Below are positions 27,901 to 39,247 of a DNA stretch of 64,000 bases, in pieces. A program made the translations under genes and the position numbers. Location of the stretch: the NCBI GenBank assembly GCA_012932865.1, contig SAXG01000020.1, forward strand, positions 725,550-789,549, given 5' to 3'. Position 1 is the stretch's first letter. Every line of letters starts with the position of its first letter. The notes beneath the pieces are model-generated. The model did not search any database. It was given only the letters and a program-made list of their open reading frames with translations, and was not told the DNA's origin. Source of the stretch: Amylostereum areolatum. Its lineage: Eukaryota; Basidiomycota; Agaricomycetes; Russulales; Stereaceae.

Positions 27901-28216
27901 AACCTCGCCTTTTTCAAAGCTGAAGAGGCGCGATGCTTTGCAAAGATCTTCAAGGAGGACAAGACGCAGTTGACGGTTGATGAAAAGAAGGAACGCAAAA
28001 TCATGCGGTTGCTGCTCAAAATCAAGAATTGGGACCCCACCTGTGCCCAAGACAGCACTACGCCAGATCACAGATAAAGCCTGCGAGTTTCGAGCTAGGC
28101 CTTTATTCGACAAAATCCTTCCCTTGCTTATGGAGCGACCCATCGAGGACCAGGAACGTCATCTTCTTGTCAATGTCATTGACACAGTCTTGTATACGCT
28201 CGACGACCTCATCTGA
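27901..28216 (+). pseudogene. Fragment of splicing factor SF3B1 (Hsh155)
   Basis: About 100 codons match the start of the SF3B1 HEAT-repeat region: [19 protein letters not shown], then after a one-base insertion near 28029 [17 protein letters not shown], then [20 protein letters not shown] and a YTLDDL motif ending at a TGA (28214). Nothing of the remaining protein follows. It is a captured or leftover gene piece, frameshifted and without its own promoter, inside the left end of the transposon. A functional copy must exist elsewhere in the genome because the gene is essential in fungi. Confidence 0.75.
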
Positions 28217-28337
28217 CTCTGCAGCTCCATCCTCTGCACCAGGTCTCGCACCCGAGCTTCCTACGAAAATTCACGCCTTGATTGTAAGTCGAAGTATCAT
28301 TATATTGGACTATATACCCACGCGAGATCAACAGTAC

Positions 28338-29499
28338 TCACTCCCCAGTCCCTGCCCTCGTTCTATCCGCCGCAAACCTCAACGCAAACCCCATCGAAAG
28401 CACCTCCTCCCTGATTCGACGTAGGGTTTCCACCTCCACCCTATACCCCTCGTCTAGCCGCTCCCATGCCTCAAAGTCCTTCGCGGCGGCGGCTCCCTCC
28501 GCCAGGACCGTCATCGCCAGTGCAGCCCGTCGAGGGTCAAGCAGCTGGGTCGAACGTTCTGGCAGACGCACGTTGTCGGGGTCGGGGGCGAAATGCTTGA
28601 CGAAATCCATCCAGGCCTTCAGGTCGTGCGTTTCTACATCAGAGGGTAAGTGAGCGAACTCCGGGGGCCAACACACTGACTCACCTTCCGCCGGATAGTG
28701 TCTCTGAGCGAGCCCCGCAATGTTGGGCGGATTGTCGGGGGGGCACCGCCTCTGCTCACCCGCCTCCTGTCCCCACCCCATCCGCTCCCCTCTCGACGAC
28801 CCTTCCCCAAATTTGACGGGGCGGAAGACGGACGCCGGCTTCGAGGACAGCTCCTCCGCCGTCAGCGCCCAGGAGATACGCCGCGGGTCGTCGATTCGGG
28901 GCTTCTTGCTGTCCAGTGCAGACGCAACAGGAGGTGCATAGGGGGACCCAGGACTGCTTCCGGGGGTAGATGGGTGCCGAGGGCCCGGGTGATGGTCGAG
29001 GCGTAGGAGGAGATGATGGGATCTCGATTACTGTCCAGTAAATCCGTATGTTAGAGCCAAAATTATCGAGTGGAAGTGATTAGACGCACCGTCTTCAGCA
29101 GGGATCACTTTCTGCTTCCCCTTCTGCCTCTGTCCCTTCGCATCCGTCCATCCCTTCGGCCTCGATATCATTTCGATGTCTTTGCCTGCCCCCATCGACT
29201 TGCGGGACTGGACTTCGCTGACCCCACGGGTGCCACTTCGGAGGGCTCGGCGACGTTGGGGGCTGACTGGGGACGGACGCCCTCAGGGTGTTCTTCAGCC
29301 GTCGTTACGGCTTTCGTATATGTCCCTGTAATGGTATAACCACATGGTTAGTCGATGTAGTCGATATAACGTATCACGACATACCTTCCGGTGCTGGCAC
29401 CGCCGACAATCCTGCCACTCCAGCAGGTGTACCGAGCCCAGCATCGCCCATCGCGGCGTCGAAATCTTCAATGTTGAACTCGAAATTGTCTTCTTCCAT
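28338..29499 (-). CDS. Transposon cargo protein of unknown function
   Basis: Not recognised. ATG at 29499 (MEEDNFEFNIEDFDAAMGD), acidic N-terminus, then exons near 29325-29085, 28920-28745 and 28635-28338. Readable blocks are MISRPKGWTDAKGQRQKGK, DDPRRISWALTAEELSSKP, RHYPAE joined to ETHDLKAWMDFVKHFAPDP, and a C-terminal helical stretch MTVLAEGAAAAKDFEAWERLDEGY ending GTGE. One single-base frame change is needed near 29195. It is divergent from the next gene with 248 bases between the two ATGs, so they probably share a promoter. Predicted soluble, largely helical C-terminus. Confidence 0.5.
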
Positions 29500-32493
29500 C
29501 GTCGATGCGAGGATACGTGGGAGGAGAGCGAGGGGTAAGGAGGAAGAGACACAGAGGAAGGAGACAACCTCCACGCGTGCTAATGGGATCTGGACTTGTG
29601 CGATTTCGACGCGTCCCGCGGGCCGTCTGCGGCCCCGGCAGTTGCCGCGCCTCATAATTCCAGGACGCGTCCGACAGCGCCTTGCCCTTCCACCTCTCCA
29701 CTTCATCCACTTCCACCCACGACCAACCTCACCGCACCTTCCTCGCCATGTCCTCCGCCCTCGACGAGTTTCTTGCCTCCCACCCTCATGCCGCCGTCAT
29801 TTGCAGTGCCCGCCTGCAGCTGGCTCTCCACGCCCTTCAAGCCTCGCCAACAGATCCGGGGGCGCCACTCGCCACTCAATTCCTAACGCGAGATCGTACG
29901 TTCTCCCTCCGTAATGTTCAGTACGCATACCTGACATCGTTCATCGCACAGTCCGTGGTCATACGCCGGCGCCTGATCGGGGCACCTGGTGCCCCAGCCT
30001 TCCTCAAGTGGCTCTTCGTGAACATTGTACAGCCGGCGACGTCGCGCAAGTCCGACGGCAAGGCATCAATGGATCCGATCGCCCTGCAAGACCGCATCCG
30101 CACTCAAGTTTCGACAGCGGACGCCCCATCACTGCACGGAGATGAGTTGGGCCCGAACCGGTGGTGGGAGACCCAAGGTGCGCCCCCGACATCTTCATAC
30201 ATCTATCTCCATGTAACTAACGTAGGAATGTTAGCTCAAAAACCGCGGGTGCCATCCCATCCTCCAGTGGCCACCATACCCTCCGCCCCAATGCACCCAT
30301 CGCCCAGCCCACCGCCCAGCCCCTCACCTGCCCCCCCTACCACCGGACCCACCGCTCCACCGCCCACCCGCCCCCCTCCTCGTCCCCGGCCCGTCAAGTC
30401 GACCACGGCCGTCATTTCCTCTCCCCCTCCCCCCGGCCCGAGTAGCTCCAATGTCGCCAAGCCCGCCCCGAAATTTTGGCATTCGAAGATCAGGGCTCCG
30501 CGCCCTTCCGATGAGGAGGACGATGAGCTCCTCCTGAGCCCACCATTGAAGCCCGCCGACAAGGGGAAGAGCAAGGCCAACCCGAAACCAGCTCCACCGC
30601 CAGACGACGACGACGACGACAGACGACCTTCCGCCCACGCCCCCTCGCAAGACGACCACCAAGCGGTCACGCCTGTTCTACGAAGACTCGGATGACGACG
30701 ACCTGCCTCAGATCCCCGTCCGCATGCCTCTCCGGACGCGTACCGTCATCACCCCCGGCACGATCAGCTGGCGACTGGGGAGCTCGTCGAAAGGCGACCG
30801 GAAACGCACCAAGACCCCCCCCCCGTCAAGGCCCCCACCTTCAAGGTTGGCCCCCCCAAACCCGCAAAACGCCCCCGGACATCCAAGTCCCAGCCCCGCG
30901 CAAGTACCTCCACCCGCCCTCTCGCCCCCCCGATCCAACGCACGGCCGCCAACGAGCTCATCGGCCCTGCCAATATGCTCCGCCCTGGCTCAAATTTCAG
31001 CGTCAAGAAGGTGGAGGGCAAGGTCCGCCTCGAGGGGCAGAAGAAGGGCGATGGCGAGTTCATCCCCGTGGTGAACGGCTTCACCAGCAAGACCGTCGAT
31101 CTCAAGCACAAGCAGGCGGTTTACTTAGCCCCTGGAACCGCTGGCCTCTGGTCCAACCACCCAACAACTCCATACGTGCGTTTTTCCTTTACTCATTCGA
31201 TGTTTGCTTATGGCGTTCTCCACAGCAAACTTGCGTCGCCTGCTTTCGATGCGGGGTGCCGTGCTGGTGGGGCAAGAACAAGTCTTGCTTCACCTGCTTC
31301 GAGCTTCACAAGCCCTGCCAGATTGCACCCTTCCCTCCTCTCCCTCGCCGATTCTACCCGGACGACCGCATTTGGTATTGAACGTGGGTTGCGAACGGCA
31401 AGAAGACAATCCCGAAGGCCATGTCCGCCAACCACAAGGATCCCATAGGTACGTGCCTCGTATTTCCCAGCTCTGACGAACTCATCTCTTATGTCGCCAA
31501 CAGATCTTAAAAAGCTCCCCCTCGACGCCGAACTCCCCCCCCCCTAACCCCCACTCAAAATCGTACTTCGAGAAGAAGTTGGGCATCACATTGCCCCCCA
31601 GTCAGGAAAGGTGATGCCGGCCCTCCACTCCCCCGGGGATCGGCAAAGGCAGCGAAGGGCAAGGTCGTCGCGAAGGGCACGGAGAAGGCGAGGCAGGGCA
31701 AGGGCAAGACGGTCGGCAAGGGCAAGGGCAAGGCGGATCGCAAAGGCAAGGGCAAGGCAGTTGAAGAGACCGAGGACGAGGACGAGGACGAGGGTGAGGA
31801 GGAGGACGAGGACGAGGGTGAGGAGGACGACGAGGACGAGCAGGAGGACAAGGAGGATGAGGACGAGGACGAGGAGGACAACGTCCACGACGACGATGAC
31901 GACGACGACCCCATTCAAGCCGCCTGGCCCTCGGAAATCCCATCGGCCAACCTTGCCAACCATGCCGACCCTTCCACCTCCTCCCTCGCGAACGCCTCCG
32001 CCAAGTCGCTCGTCATCAAAATTCCCCCGCTCAAGTCCACTCATCCGTCGGTAGCAAGCACCTCCCAGGCTGAAAACGACGAGCCCATGGACACCGAGCC
32101 TGTTGCTCGTCCCAAGCGCGTTCGCTCGCGTGTCGAACCCGCTCGTCCGGGGGAGTTCTCCCCTCCGCAAGCCCACACACGTGCGTCGCCTCCTTTTCTC
32201 ACACAACCCTTTCACTGACCTTCAGTATAGCTCACCTTGTCGAGGACCCGCCAATGGAAGACGTCCATATGACGGACGATCGCCTCCCCTCCCCTCCACC
32301 TGTCCCTTCCCCTCGCGCTCCAACCCCTCGTCCCGTCCGCTCTCCCTCCCCATCGACGAATGTCGGCTTCCCCCCGGCACTCATCGAAGAGCTCAAGGCA
32401 GCGACCTCTGCGGTCAGGGACCTAGAGCCCCGCCTCGGCGACGTAGAGCGTCGCATGCTGTCGGTTGACGACCTCGTGGCATGCGTCCTCGCC

Positions 32494-32922
32494 TGTCACG
32501 GATCGCTCCATTTCTTTCTTCGTTTGCAGACCTTGTACACGCGACGCTGTCACGGCACATGACTTTCCCTTCGCATCACATGCTTCCAACTGACGTCATT
32601 GCCCGGACTTCCGAGCGGCGTTCCGCATCCTTATCTATGACATCACTTGCTCCGGACCTTCCGTCCTCCTCCCCATGACTCCTTTCCTATTGTTTCCCCC
32701 CGCTCGCACCACTATCGCATCAGCATCGCACCATCGTTCCCACTTGTATATAAGGACAGTGTTCCTCTTTCCCTTTTCCCTAGACTGTCCATCTCGTCAT
32801 ACGGTACTGTAGCGCACGTTGCACTACCCTAGACCCCGGCACTCTCGAATCTATTTTCTTCTCGCTCCTCCCATTGTCGCGACCTAGGCGGTTCATCGGT
32901 CTCATAAACTGTGTTTCTGACA
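32494..32922 (+). repeat. 5' LTR of element A
   Basis: TGTCACGG...TTCTGACA. Differs from the 3' LTR at several small indels and substitutions, so A is older than B, whose LTRs are nearly identical. Confidence 0.95.
32747..32755 (+). promoter_or_regulatory. TATA box of element A
   Basis: TATATAAGG in the LTR. TAGACTGTCCA starts 34 bases downstream at 32781, a good position for the RNA start. Confidence 0.75.
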
Positions 32923-34133
32923 CCTGGACAGTCTACCCCTACGCCTACCTCGCACCCCTCTCTCCATCTACCTCTGCCGTCTCTACGACATTAAAAACTC
33001 CCACCACGGACCTCCCGAACGCACCGGTCTTCCTCCCGTTCAACGGAAAGCCGATCACCCCCCGCGACGACGCACCACTCCCCTACCCTTGGTCCGACGC
33101 CGTCACCGTCAACTGCCTCGTCCCCGTACAGAACCTCTGCAAGAAAGATCCCTGGACCGCGCACGGCCTCAACTTCCGCATCTTCGAGTGGAGGTGGCAC
33201 AAGGATCACGGTACTGTCGTCCTCGCCCTATACGTCCGGATCACTACGTGCATCAACGTAGACCTCGAACGCCTTGAATTCACCCTCCACGCCCCCACCT
33301 ACCACACATACCTCATCCAGGACGCCCACAACCCGATCCTCCAAACCAGTTTCACCTCCGTCTCCCAGTTTAACCGCCGGACCCCCTGAATCCACCCCGC
33401 CACCAGTCCTCCGTCCCACCATCAAGGGTAAGACCCTTCATCGCCGCCACCACGAACATAAGATCCGCCAGGCAGTAAAAGCCGGCTACCTCACCAAGAA
33501 ACTCCTCGGCCGTCGCCCCATCGCGGCGGACTTCTTCTAGACCATCATCACGTCCTCCACAGCCCCTCGTCCCCCCACTCCGAACCTCCCCCCAGGCGTT
33601 TTTCGAGACTACTGTCCCGAAGAATACTATATCCTCACCTCGCAGCAGACTAAGGAATCCGTACGTTGGCTGCACAACTGAACCAAACCGGCAACGTCGA
33701 GACTGGTACTTCGACGACCGCGACTGAACAACCCTACGTCGAAGAATCGGATTTTGCCACCGCTGCGGACGTTCTACAGTGCTTCCTGAACCCCCCTCCG
33801 ACCAACTCGCCCCCACCCCGTCGACGTACTGTAATCGAAGTCCCCGAAGGGATCAACCACAACGACACAACTGGGAAGTGGTACACCTATAGACGGAACA
33901 AGAACGGAACCCCAGGACGATCAGTAGTTGAGTGGCAGCCCACTTCGTTCAGTCCCGTCCAAGATCACTGGTCGTGGCATCATAACCAGCAATTCCTCAC
34001 CCCCGCCGACTTCCTTGTCGCAAAACAAGTTGAGGACGAAGTTGAAGAAGCAGAAGAACGCCGACGAGAAACCCTACGCCGCCTTGATCAAGAACTCGCC
34101 CAATCCCTCACCGTCCCCCTCCCCTTCGACAAG
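32923..34133 (+). other. ATG-free leader with conserved coding potential, element A
   Basis: 1,211 bases with no ATG in any sense frame. The predicted transcript from 32781 to the LTR end has none either. Yet it holds an open frame to 33540 (when read with copy B, ending RRPIAADFF) and then gag-like sequence (DHWSWHHNQQFLTPADF, about 33965). Element B has the same length without an ATG. Either a non-ATG start is used or the leader is kept free of ATG for scanning to 34134. Confidence 0.6.
32925..32935 (+). other. Self-priming primer-binding site of element A
   Basis: TGGACAGTCTA, two bases after the LTR, is the exact complement of TAGACTGTCCA at 32781-32791 in the R region. This is the layout of Tf1/sushi-type elements, in which the 5' end of the RNA folds back as primer instead of a tRNA. 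Confidence 0.8.
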
Positions 34134-35159
34134 ATGCCCGACGCCGAATCCAAACCTGCCGTCTCCAAGCGGGAGATCGGCCCCAAGCCAAAGCCATTCA
34201 AAGGCGATAGACGCGACACCCTCCGGTTCTCCCTCGAGCTCCGCATGTTCCTGCGCGTTAACAAGGATGTTTATGCCACAGATGACGCCAAGATGATGCT
34301 CCTCCTCAGCCTGATGGAGGACGACACAGCGAAAGCCTGGGCCACACATCGCCGCATGGAACTCTTCGCCGACGAAGACGAGAAGGAAGACGCCGACACC
34401 CTCGACCCCACGCCCCCAACACTCCACTATAGCTCCTACAAAGAGCTCTTCAAGAGGTTTGGAAAAGACTTCGTGCCCGTCGATCCGAAGATAGAGGCTC
34501 AGCGTAAGATCAACGAGCTCGCAATGACCACCCGGGACGTCACTGACTTTATCACCGAGTTTGAGATGCTGGCAACCATGTCAGCGTACGACGACGAGGC
34601 GCTAATCCACTTTTTCAAGAAGGGACTTCAGCGTGACCTCGGCAAGCAGGTGGCCCGGTCGTACCCGTTCCCCACCAAGCTCGCGGAGTGGAAGGAGCGC
34701 GCCCGCCGCATCAACCACCAGTGGCTCGAAGAGAACCCGGAGAGGAAGAGCAGTCAGTCCAAGGGGGCTGTCGCGCTCACCTCGAACGGTTCGACCAACG
34801 ACTCCTCGTCGCGCCGAGTCGGCGCCTTCACCAACACCTCGACCCGCCCTGCAAAGCTGACGGACGACGAGCGCGCAAAGATGATGCGCGAAGGCAAGTG
34901 CTTCATGTGTCGACAAGCCGGTCACGTCTCCCGCGACTGCCCCAACCGCGACTCGAGCGCGCGACGGGTGGGCGCAGTAGAGACTGGGTCCAAGGCCCCT
35001 CCCCTGCCAACGAACACGGCTCCGTCCACTGCAAAAGCAGCTCCCGACCCATCCAAAACCATCGCGGCGATCACTCGCCAGCTGAAGGATCTGGACGCGG
35101 AAGGCAAGGAGCAGGCAGTAGCGCTGTTGAAGGACATTCTGGAATCGCAGGATTTTTGA
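34134..35159 (+). CDS. gag of element A
   Basis: First ATG of the transcript is 34134 (M then PDAESKPAVSKREIG), 341 codons to TGA 35157-35159. Capsid region EIGPKPKPFKGD...LRMFLRVNKD...LLLSLMEDDTAKAWA...EFEMLATMSAYDDEALIHFFKKGL, then a basic linker and one CCHC knuckle CFMCRQAGHVSRDC (about 34899). The same frame is open back to 33666 without an ATG; in A that upstream part has two compensating indels relative to B. Product packages element RNA in cytoplasmic particles. Confidence 0.85.
   Translation: MPDAESKPAVSKREIGPKPKPFKGDRRDTLRFSLELRMFLRVNKDVYATDDAKMMLLLSLMEDDTAKAWATHRRMELFADEDEKEDADTLDPTPPTLHYSSYKELFKRFGKDFVPVDPKIEAQRKINELAMTTRDVTDFITEFEMLATMSAYDDEALIHFFKKGLQRDLGKQVARSYPFPTKLAEWKERARRINHQWLEENPERKSSQSKGAVALTSNGSTNDSSSRRVGAFTNTSTRPAKLTDDERAKMMREGKCFMCRQAGHVSRDCPNRDSSARRVGAVETGSKAPPLPTNTAPSTAKAAPDPSKTIAAITRQLKDLDAEGKEQAVALLKDILESQDF
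35151..35159 (+). promoter_or_regulatory. -1 frameshift site at the gag stop of element A
   Basis: GAT TTT TGA in gag frame. Stepping back one base on the T5 run gives TTT TTG AAA and the pol frame. A C6 run with a partly complementary CTGGTGG 16 or so bases on could form a short hairpin after a spacer of about 7 bases. Confidence 0.6.
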
Positions 35160-38100
35160 AACGCCCCCCAGTCGCGTCGTCTGGTGGAGGCAAAGGACTT
35201 TTGGTATCATCGTCGAATCGTTTCGCTGTACTATCATCCATGCATACCTGTGAGCAATCGTATCCCCCGTGTTTGTATCTGTCTACTGTCACCAAGAACA
35301 GGCAAACACCATCGATCACGCTCAAAGTCAAGCTGATCGGACGAGTTACCAAAAGAGAAATCGACGCAGACGCGCTGCTTGATAGCGGCGCAGAAGGAAT
35401 TATCCTGAACCGAAGCTTCGTTGAACGCAAGAAGCTCACCACAAGAAAACTAGAAAACCCGTTCCCCGTGCGTAATGTGGATGGCACCGAGAACGTCATG
35501 GGCTGGGTACGCGACACAACGACCCAGCGGATCCGGATATACTCGCAAGATTCAAGGGCGTACCATGAGGAAGAAGCTGAGTTCTTCATCACCGACATCG
35601 GCGATCATGACATGATCCTTGGAACAGACTGGCTCGACGAGCACAATCCCCCCATAGACTGGCAACGAGACCGTGTTGACATGCTCCGCTGCCCCCCCTC
35701 ATGCACTCTGTCCAAACCTCCTGTGACAAACCTCGCAACCAAGCCACGGAGACCATCACCGGTCCAATCACAGCGTAAGGTTGAAGCAGGTAAAACCCCG
35801 AGGACACCTCTCATCCTGGACGATCCCTTCCCAGAGCCGACATATGTGTCCTGGACCCCAGTCCCCACTTATGTTATTCCTGCACGCAGAATCAAAGGTG
35901 TTCGCATCCGTACGGTCCATCGCTCCCCTCTACCCGCACGACTCTTCACTGAAGACGACGACGAGCGGCCCATGGTATTCCGAGACTGGGAGATCAATGG
36001 ACTACGCCGCGCCGGAATCCTCCCTGAAACCAATGGTCCTAATCCAGATGCAATACCCATCCGCGCGGGCTTTACAAAAGCGCAGGAGCTTGCAGAGCAT
36101 TCAAAAGAGAACGCACGCCCGCAAACCTTTGAAGACTTAGTCCCCCCGCCGTACCGCGACTTTGCGCCTGTATTCGACAAGAAAACCTCCGAGCGACTTC
36201 CTGACCGACGGCCATGGGACCATGCTATCGACATGAAAGACGGCTTTGAACCCAAACCGTGCAAGATCTACCCCCTCTCACCTTCCGATCAGATCGAACT
36301 CGACACCTTCCTCGACGACCACCTGAAGAAGGGCTATATCCGCCCTTCGAAGTCACCTCAGGCGAGTCCGTTCTTCTTTGTGAAGAAAAAGGATGGAAAG
36401 CTGCGTCCCGTACAGGACTATCGAGAATTAAACAAGGGCACTGTCAAGAATGAATACACCTTGCCACTGATCTCTGAAATTGTCGACCGCCTCAAAGGTG
36501 CAAAGATCTTCTCCAAGATGGATGTTCGCTGGGGCTACAACAATGTCCGCATCAAGGAAGGCGACGAGTGGAAGGCTGCGTTCAAGACGAATCGCGGTCT
36601 CTTCGAACCTACGGTGATGTTTTTCGGGCTTATGAACTCCCCTGCGACATTTCAGGCAATGATGAATGAACTGTTCAAGGATCTCATCGACTCGGGCAAG
36701 GTCATCATCTACATGGACGACATCTTGGTGTTCACTCGCACCATGGACAAACACCGTGCCATAGTGCGGCAGGTTCTGCAGTGTTTGCAAGACAACGACC
36801 TCTTCCTCAAACCGGAGAAATGCGTCTTTGAACAAGACTCTGTCGAATACCTCAGACTCATCATCTCGCACGACAAGATCGCTATGGACCCCGTCAAGGT
36901 AGCAGGTATTCAGGACTGGCCGACACCACGAACGGTCAAAGATGTGCAATCCTTCCTCGGCTTCGGCAACTTCTACCGACGTTTCATCAAAGACTTCTCC
37001 AAGGTTGCACGACCCCTATTTGACCTGACAAAGAAGGACTGCACATGGGACTGGTCGACGGACTGCCAAACTGCGTTTGACGCACTGAAAGCTGCGTTTA
37101 CTTCCTCCCCCGTCTTGGTCATGCCTGACCCGAAGAAGCCTTACCTCGTTGAAGTCGATGCCTCGGACTTTGCTACTGGAGGTATACTCTCGCAGAAAGG
37201 CGACGACAGTCACTGGCATCCAGTGGCGTATCTGTCCAAGGCCCTATCGGAACCGGAACAGAACTACGACATCTACGACAAGGAGCTGCTTGCGATCATC
37301 CGTGCGCTTGAAGCCTGGCGCCACTACCTCGAAGGCGCCCCCGACACCGTCGAAATCTGGACAGATCACAAGAACCTGGAGCACTTCAAGACGACACAGA
37401 AGCTGAGCCGCCGACAGGCACGTTGGGCTCTATTCCTCACTCGATTTGACTTCTCGCTCGTTCATAAACCAGGAATTTCCCACCGCCCGGATCCAATGTC
37501 TCGACGACCCGATCACAAGAATGGTGTTGAAAATGACAACAAGGAGCGCGTCTTGCTTGACCCCAAGTACTTCCAAGTACGCGCAACAAGGCCAGGAGCA
37601 GTAACCTCCCTCGGTGATGTCGAACTCCGACGACGTATCCGCGACTGCAAAACCAAGGACATCGAGGTCGTTCAAGCCCTGGACGCCATCTTACGAAACG
37701 GACCACATACACTCGTCAAGAACCTTCAAGAGTGGAACTACGAAGAAGGCCTGGTCCTGTTTAGAGGAAAGGTATATGTCCCTGCAGACGACGAGTTGCG
37801 ACGCGACATTGTCAAAATGTACCATGAATCGCCCCTGGCTAGACACCCCGGTTGCTTCAAGACTTACGAGCTTGTGAGTCGTGAATATTGGTGGCCTGGC
37901 ATGTCTGTCTTTGTCCGCGACTTTGTAGCAGGATGCGCAACCTGCCAGTCGACGAAGACACAGAGCAGCCGACCCCACGTCGACATGATCCCAAACGAAG
38001 TACCCGATCGACCATTTGGCGTCATCTCCACCGACTTCATCGTCGAACTCCCTGACTGCGAAGGCTATAACGCCGTCAATGTCGTGGTCGATCGCCTCAC

Positions 38101-39247
38101 CAAGATGGTGGTTACCACCCCATGTACAACGAAGATCACCAGTGATGGCACGGCCGACATTCTCTTCGACAAGGTATACCGACACTACGGCTTAGCAGAC
38201 AAGATCATCTCGGATCGTGGACCCCAATTTGCTGGACAGGTGATGCGTACACTCAACGAGAAGCTTGGGATCAAGTCCGCCCTCAGCACAGCGTATCACC
38301 CACAGACAGACGGCCAAACCGAACGTGAGAACCAGAACCTCGAGCAGTTTCTGCGAGTATTCTGCAACTACCGTCAAGACGACTGGGTGAAGTGGTTGCC
38401 CTTCTTCGAGTTTTCTCACAACTCTCGCACCCATGCAGCTACTGGAAAGGCTCCCTTTGAAGTCCTCTACGGCTTCCTCCCGAAAATGTACCCATCCGTA
38501 AACCCATCCTCAAAGGTCCCCGCAGTTGAAGAACGCCTCCGTCAACTTGAAGAAGTCCGACAGGAGATCAAGGCCAGCCTTGCCCTCGCATCAGACTTGA
38601 TGAAGCACTACAATGGCGACACGGTCAGCGAATCAACGCAGTTTGCCGTCGGAGACAAAGTATGGCTAGAAGGCAAAAATCTGAAGACGACGAGACCGAA
38701 AGCTAAGCTTGCTGCCAAACGATTTGGACCCTTCGAAATCATTGACGTCATCAGCCCAGTCAACTACCGCTTGAAGCTGTCGAAGACGTGGCGAATCCAT
38801 CCAGTCTTCCATGCCTCGTTGCTCACCGCGTACAAGGAGACAGCCGCTCACGGGCCAAATTATGAACAGCCGCCACCAGACCTCATTGACGATGAAGAAG
38901 AATACGACGTTGAAGACATTGTCGACTCTAAACCAACTCGTAACAAGAAAGGTATTCAGTACCTCATCAAGTGGGCCGGCTATCCCGACTCCGAAAACAC
39001 CTGGCTCCCGCGTTCGTCGCTCTCAAAGGTTACCGACATGATTGACGCTTTCCACAAGCGCCATCCAAATGCGCCCCGCCCCGTGCGTTCCCTCGGCATC
39101 TCCTTTGACGACTTTCTCGCATCTACCCTTGTAGATGACATCGCGCTCCAGGCGAAAGCGCGTCTTAAAGGGGGGGTAATGTCACGGATCGCTCCATTTC
39201 TTTCTTCGTTTGCAGACCTTGTACACGCGACACGTCACGGCACATGA
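35157..39247 (+). CDS. pol of element A: protease, RT, RNase H, integrase, chromodomain
   Basis: Uninterrupted frame of about 1,360 codons after the slip site. Protease ALLDSGAEG (35371), RT YMDDILVFT (36710), RNase H VEVDASDFATGGI (37150), integrase HHCC (about 37823-37950) and DDE (STDFIVE, SDRGPQFAG, ERENQNLEQ), chromodomain YDVEDIVDSKP...YLIKWAGYPDSENTWLP (38905-39020). The frame runs through the polypurine tract (39167-39176) and about 20 codons into the 3' LTR. Against B and C, A has P to T in [10 protein letters not shown] to R in VEYLGLIIS, and LAGHPGRFKT changed to LARHPGCFKT in the integrase zinc region, so it may be inactive despite the open frame. Confidence 0.92.
39167..39176 (+). 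other. Polypurine tract of element A
   Basis: AAAGGGGGGG, separated by TAA from the TGT of the 3' LTR; the primer for plus-strand DNA synthesis. It lies inside the pol reading frame. Confidence 0.8.

Noticed and set aside
29896..29951. GTACGT...CACAG intron in the cargo gene
   Set aside because: Removing it shifts into a poor frame, while leaving it in gives the protein-like block SVVIRRRLIGAPG.
31555..32215. Minus-strand ORFs of almost pure Ser/Val/Leu
   Set aside because: They are the antisense of the acidic GAC/GAG-rich run of the plus-strand cargo gene.
34688..35156. First 156 codons of the 1,519-codon pol frame as extra pol protein
   Set aside because: They overlap the gag knuckle region in another frame and have gag-shadow composition; pol starts at the slip site.
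35151..35160. Gag-pol frame change as a mutation
   Set aside because: The same -1 arrangement at the same T5 run is present in A, B and the divergent C.
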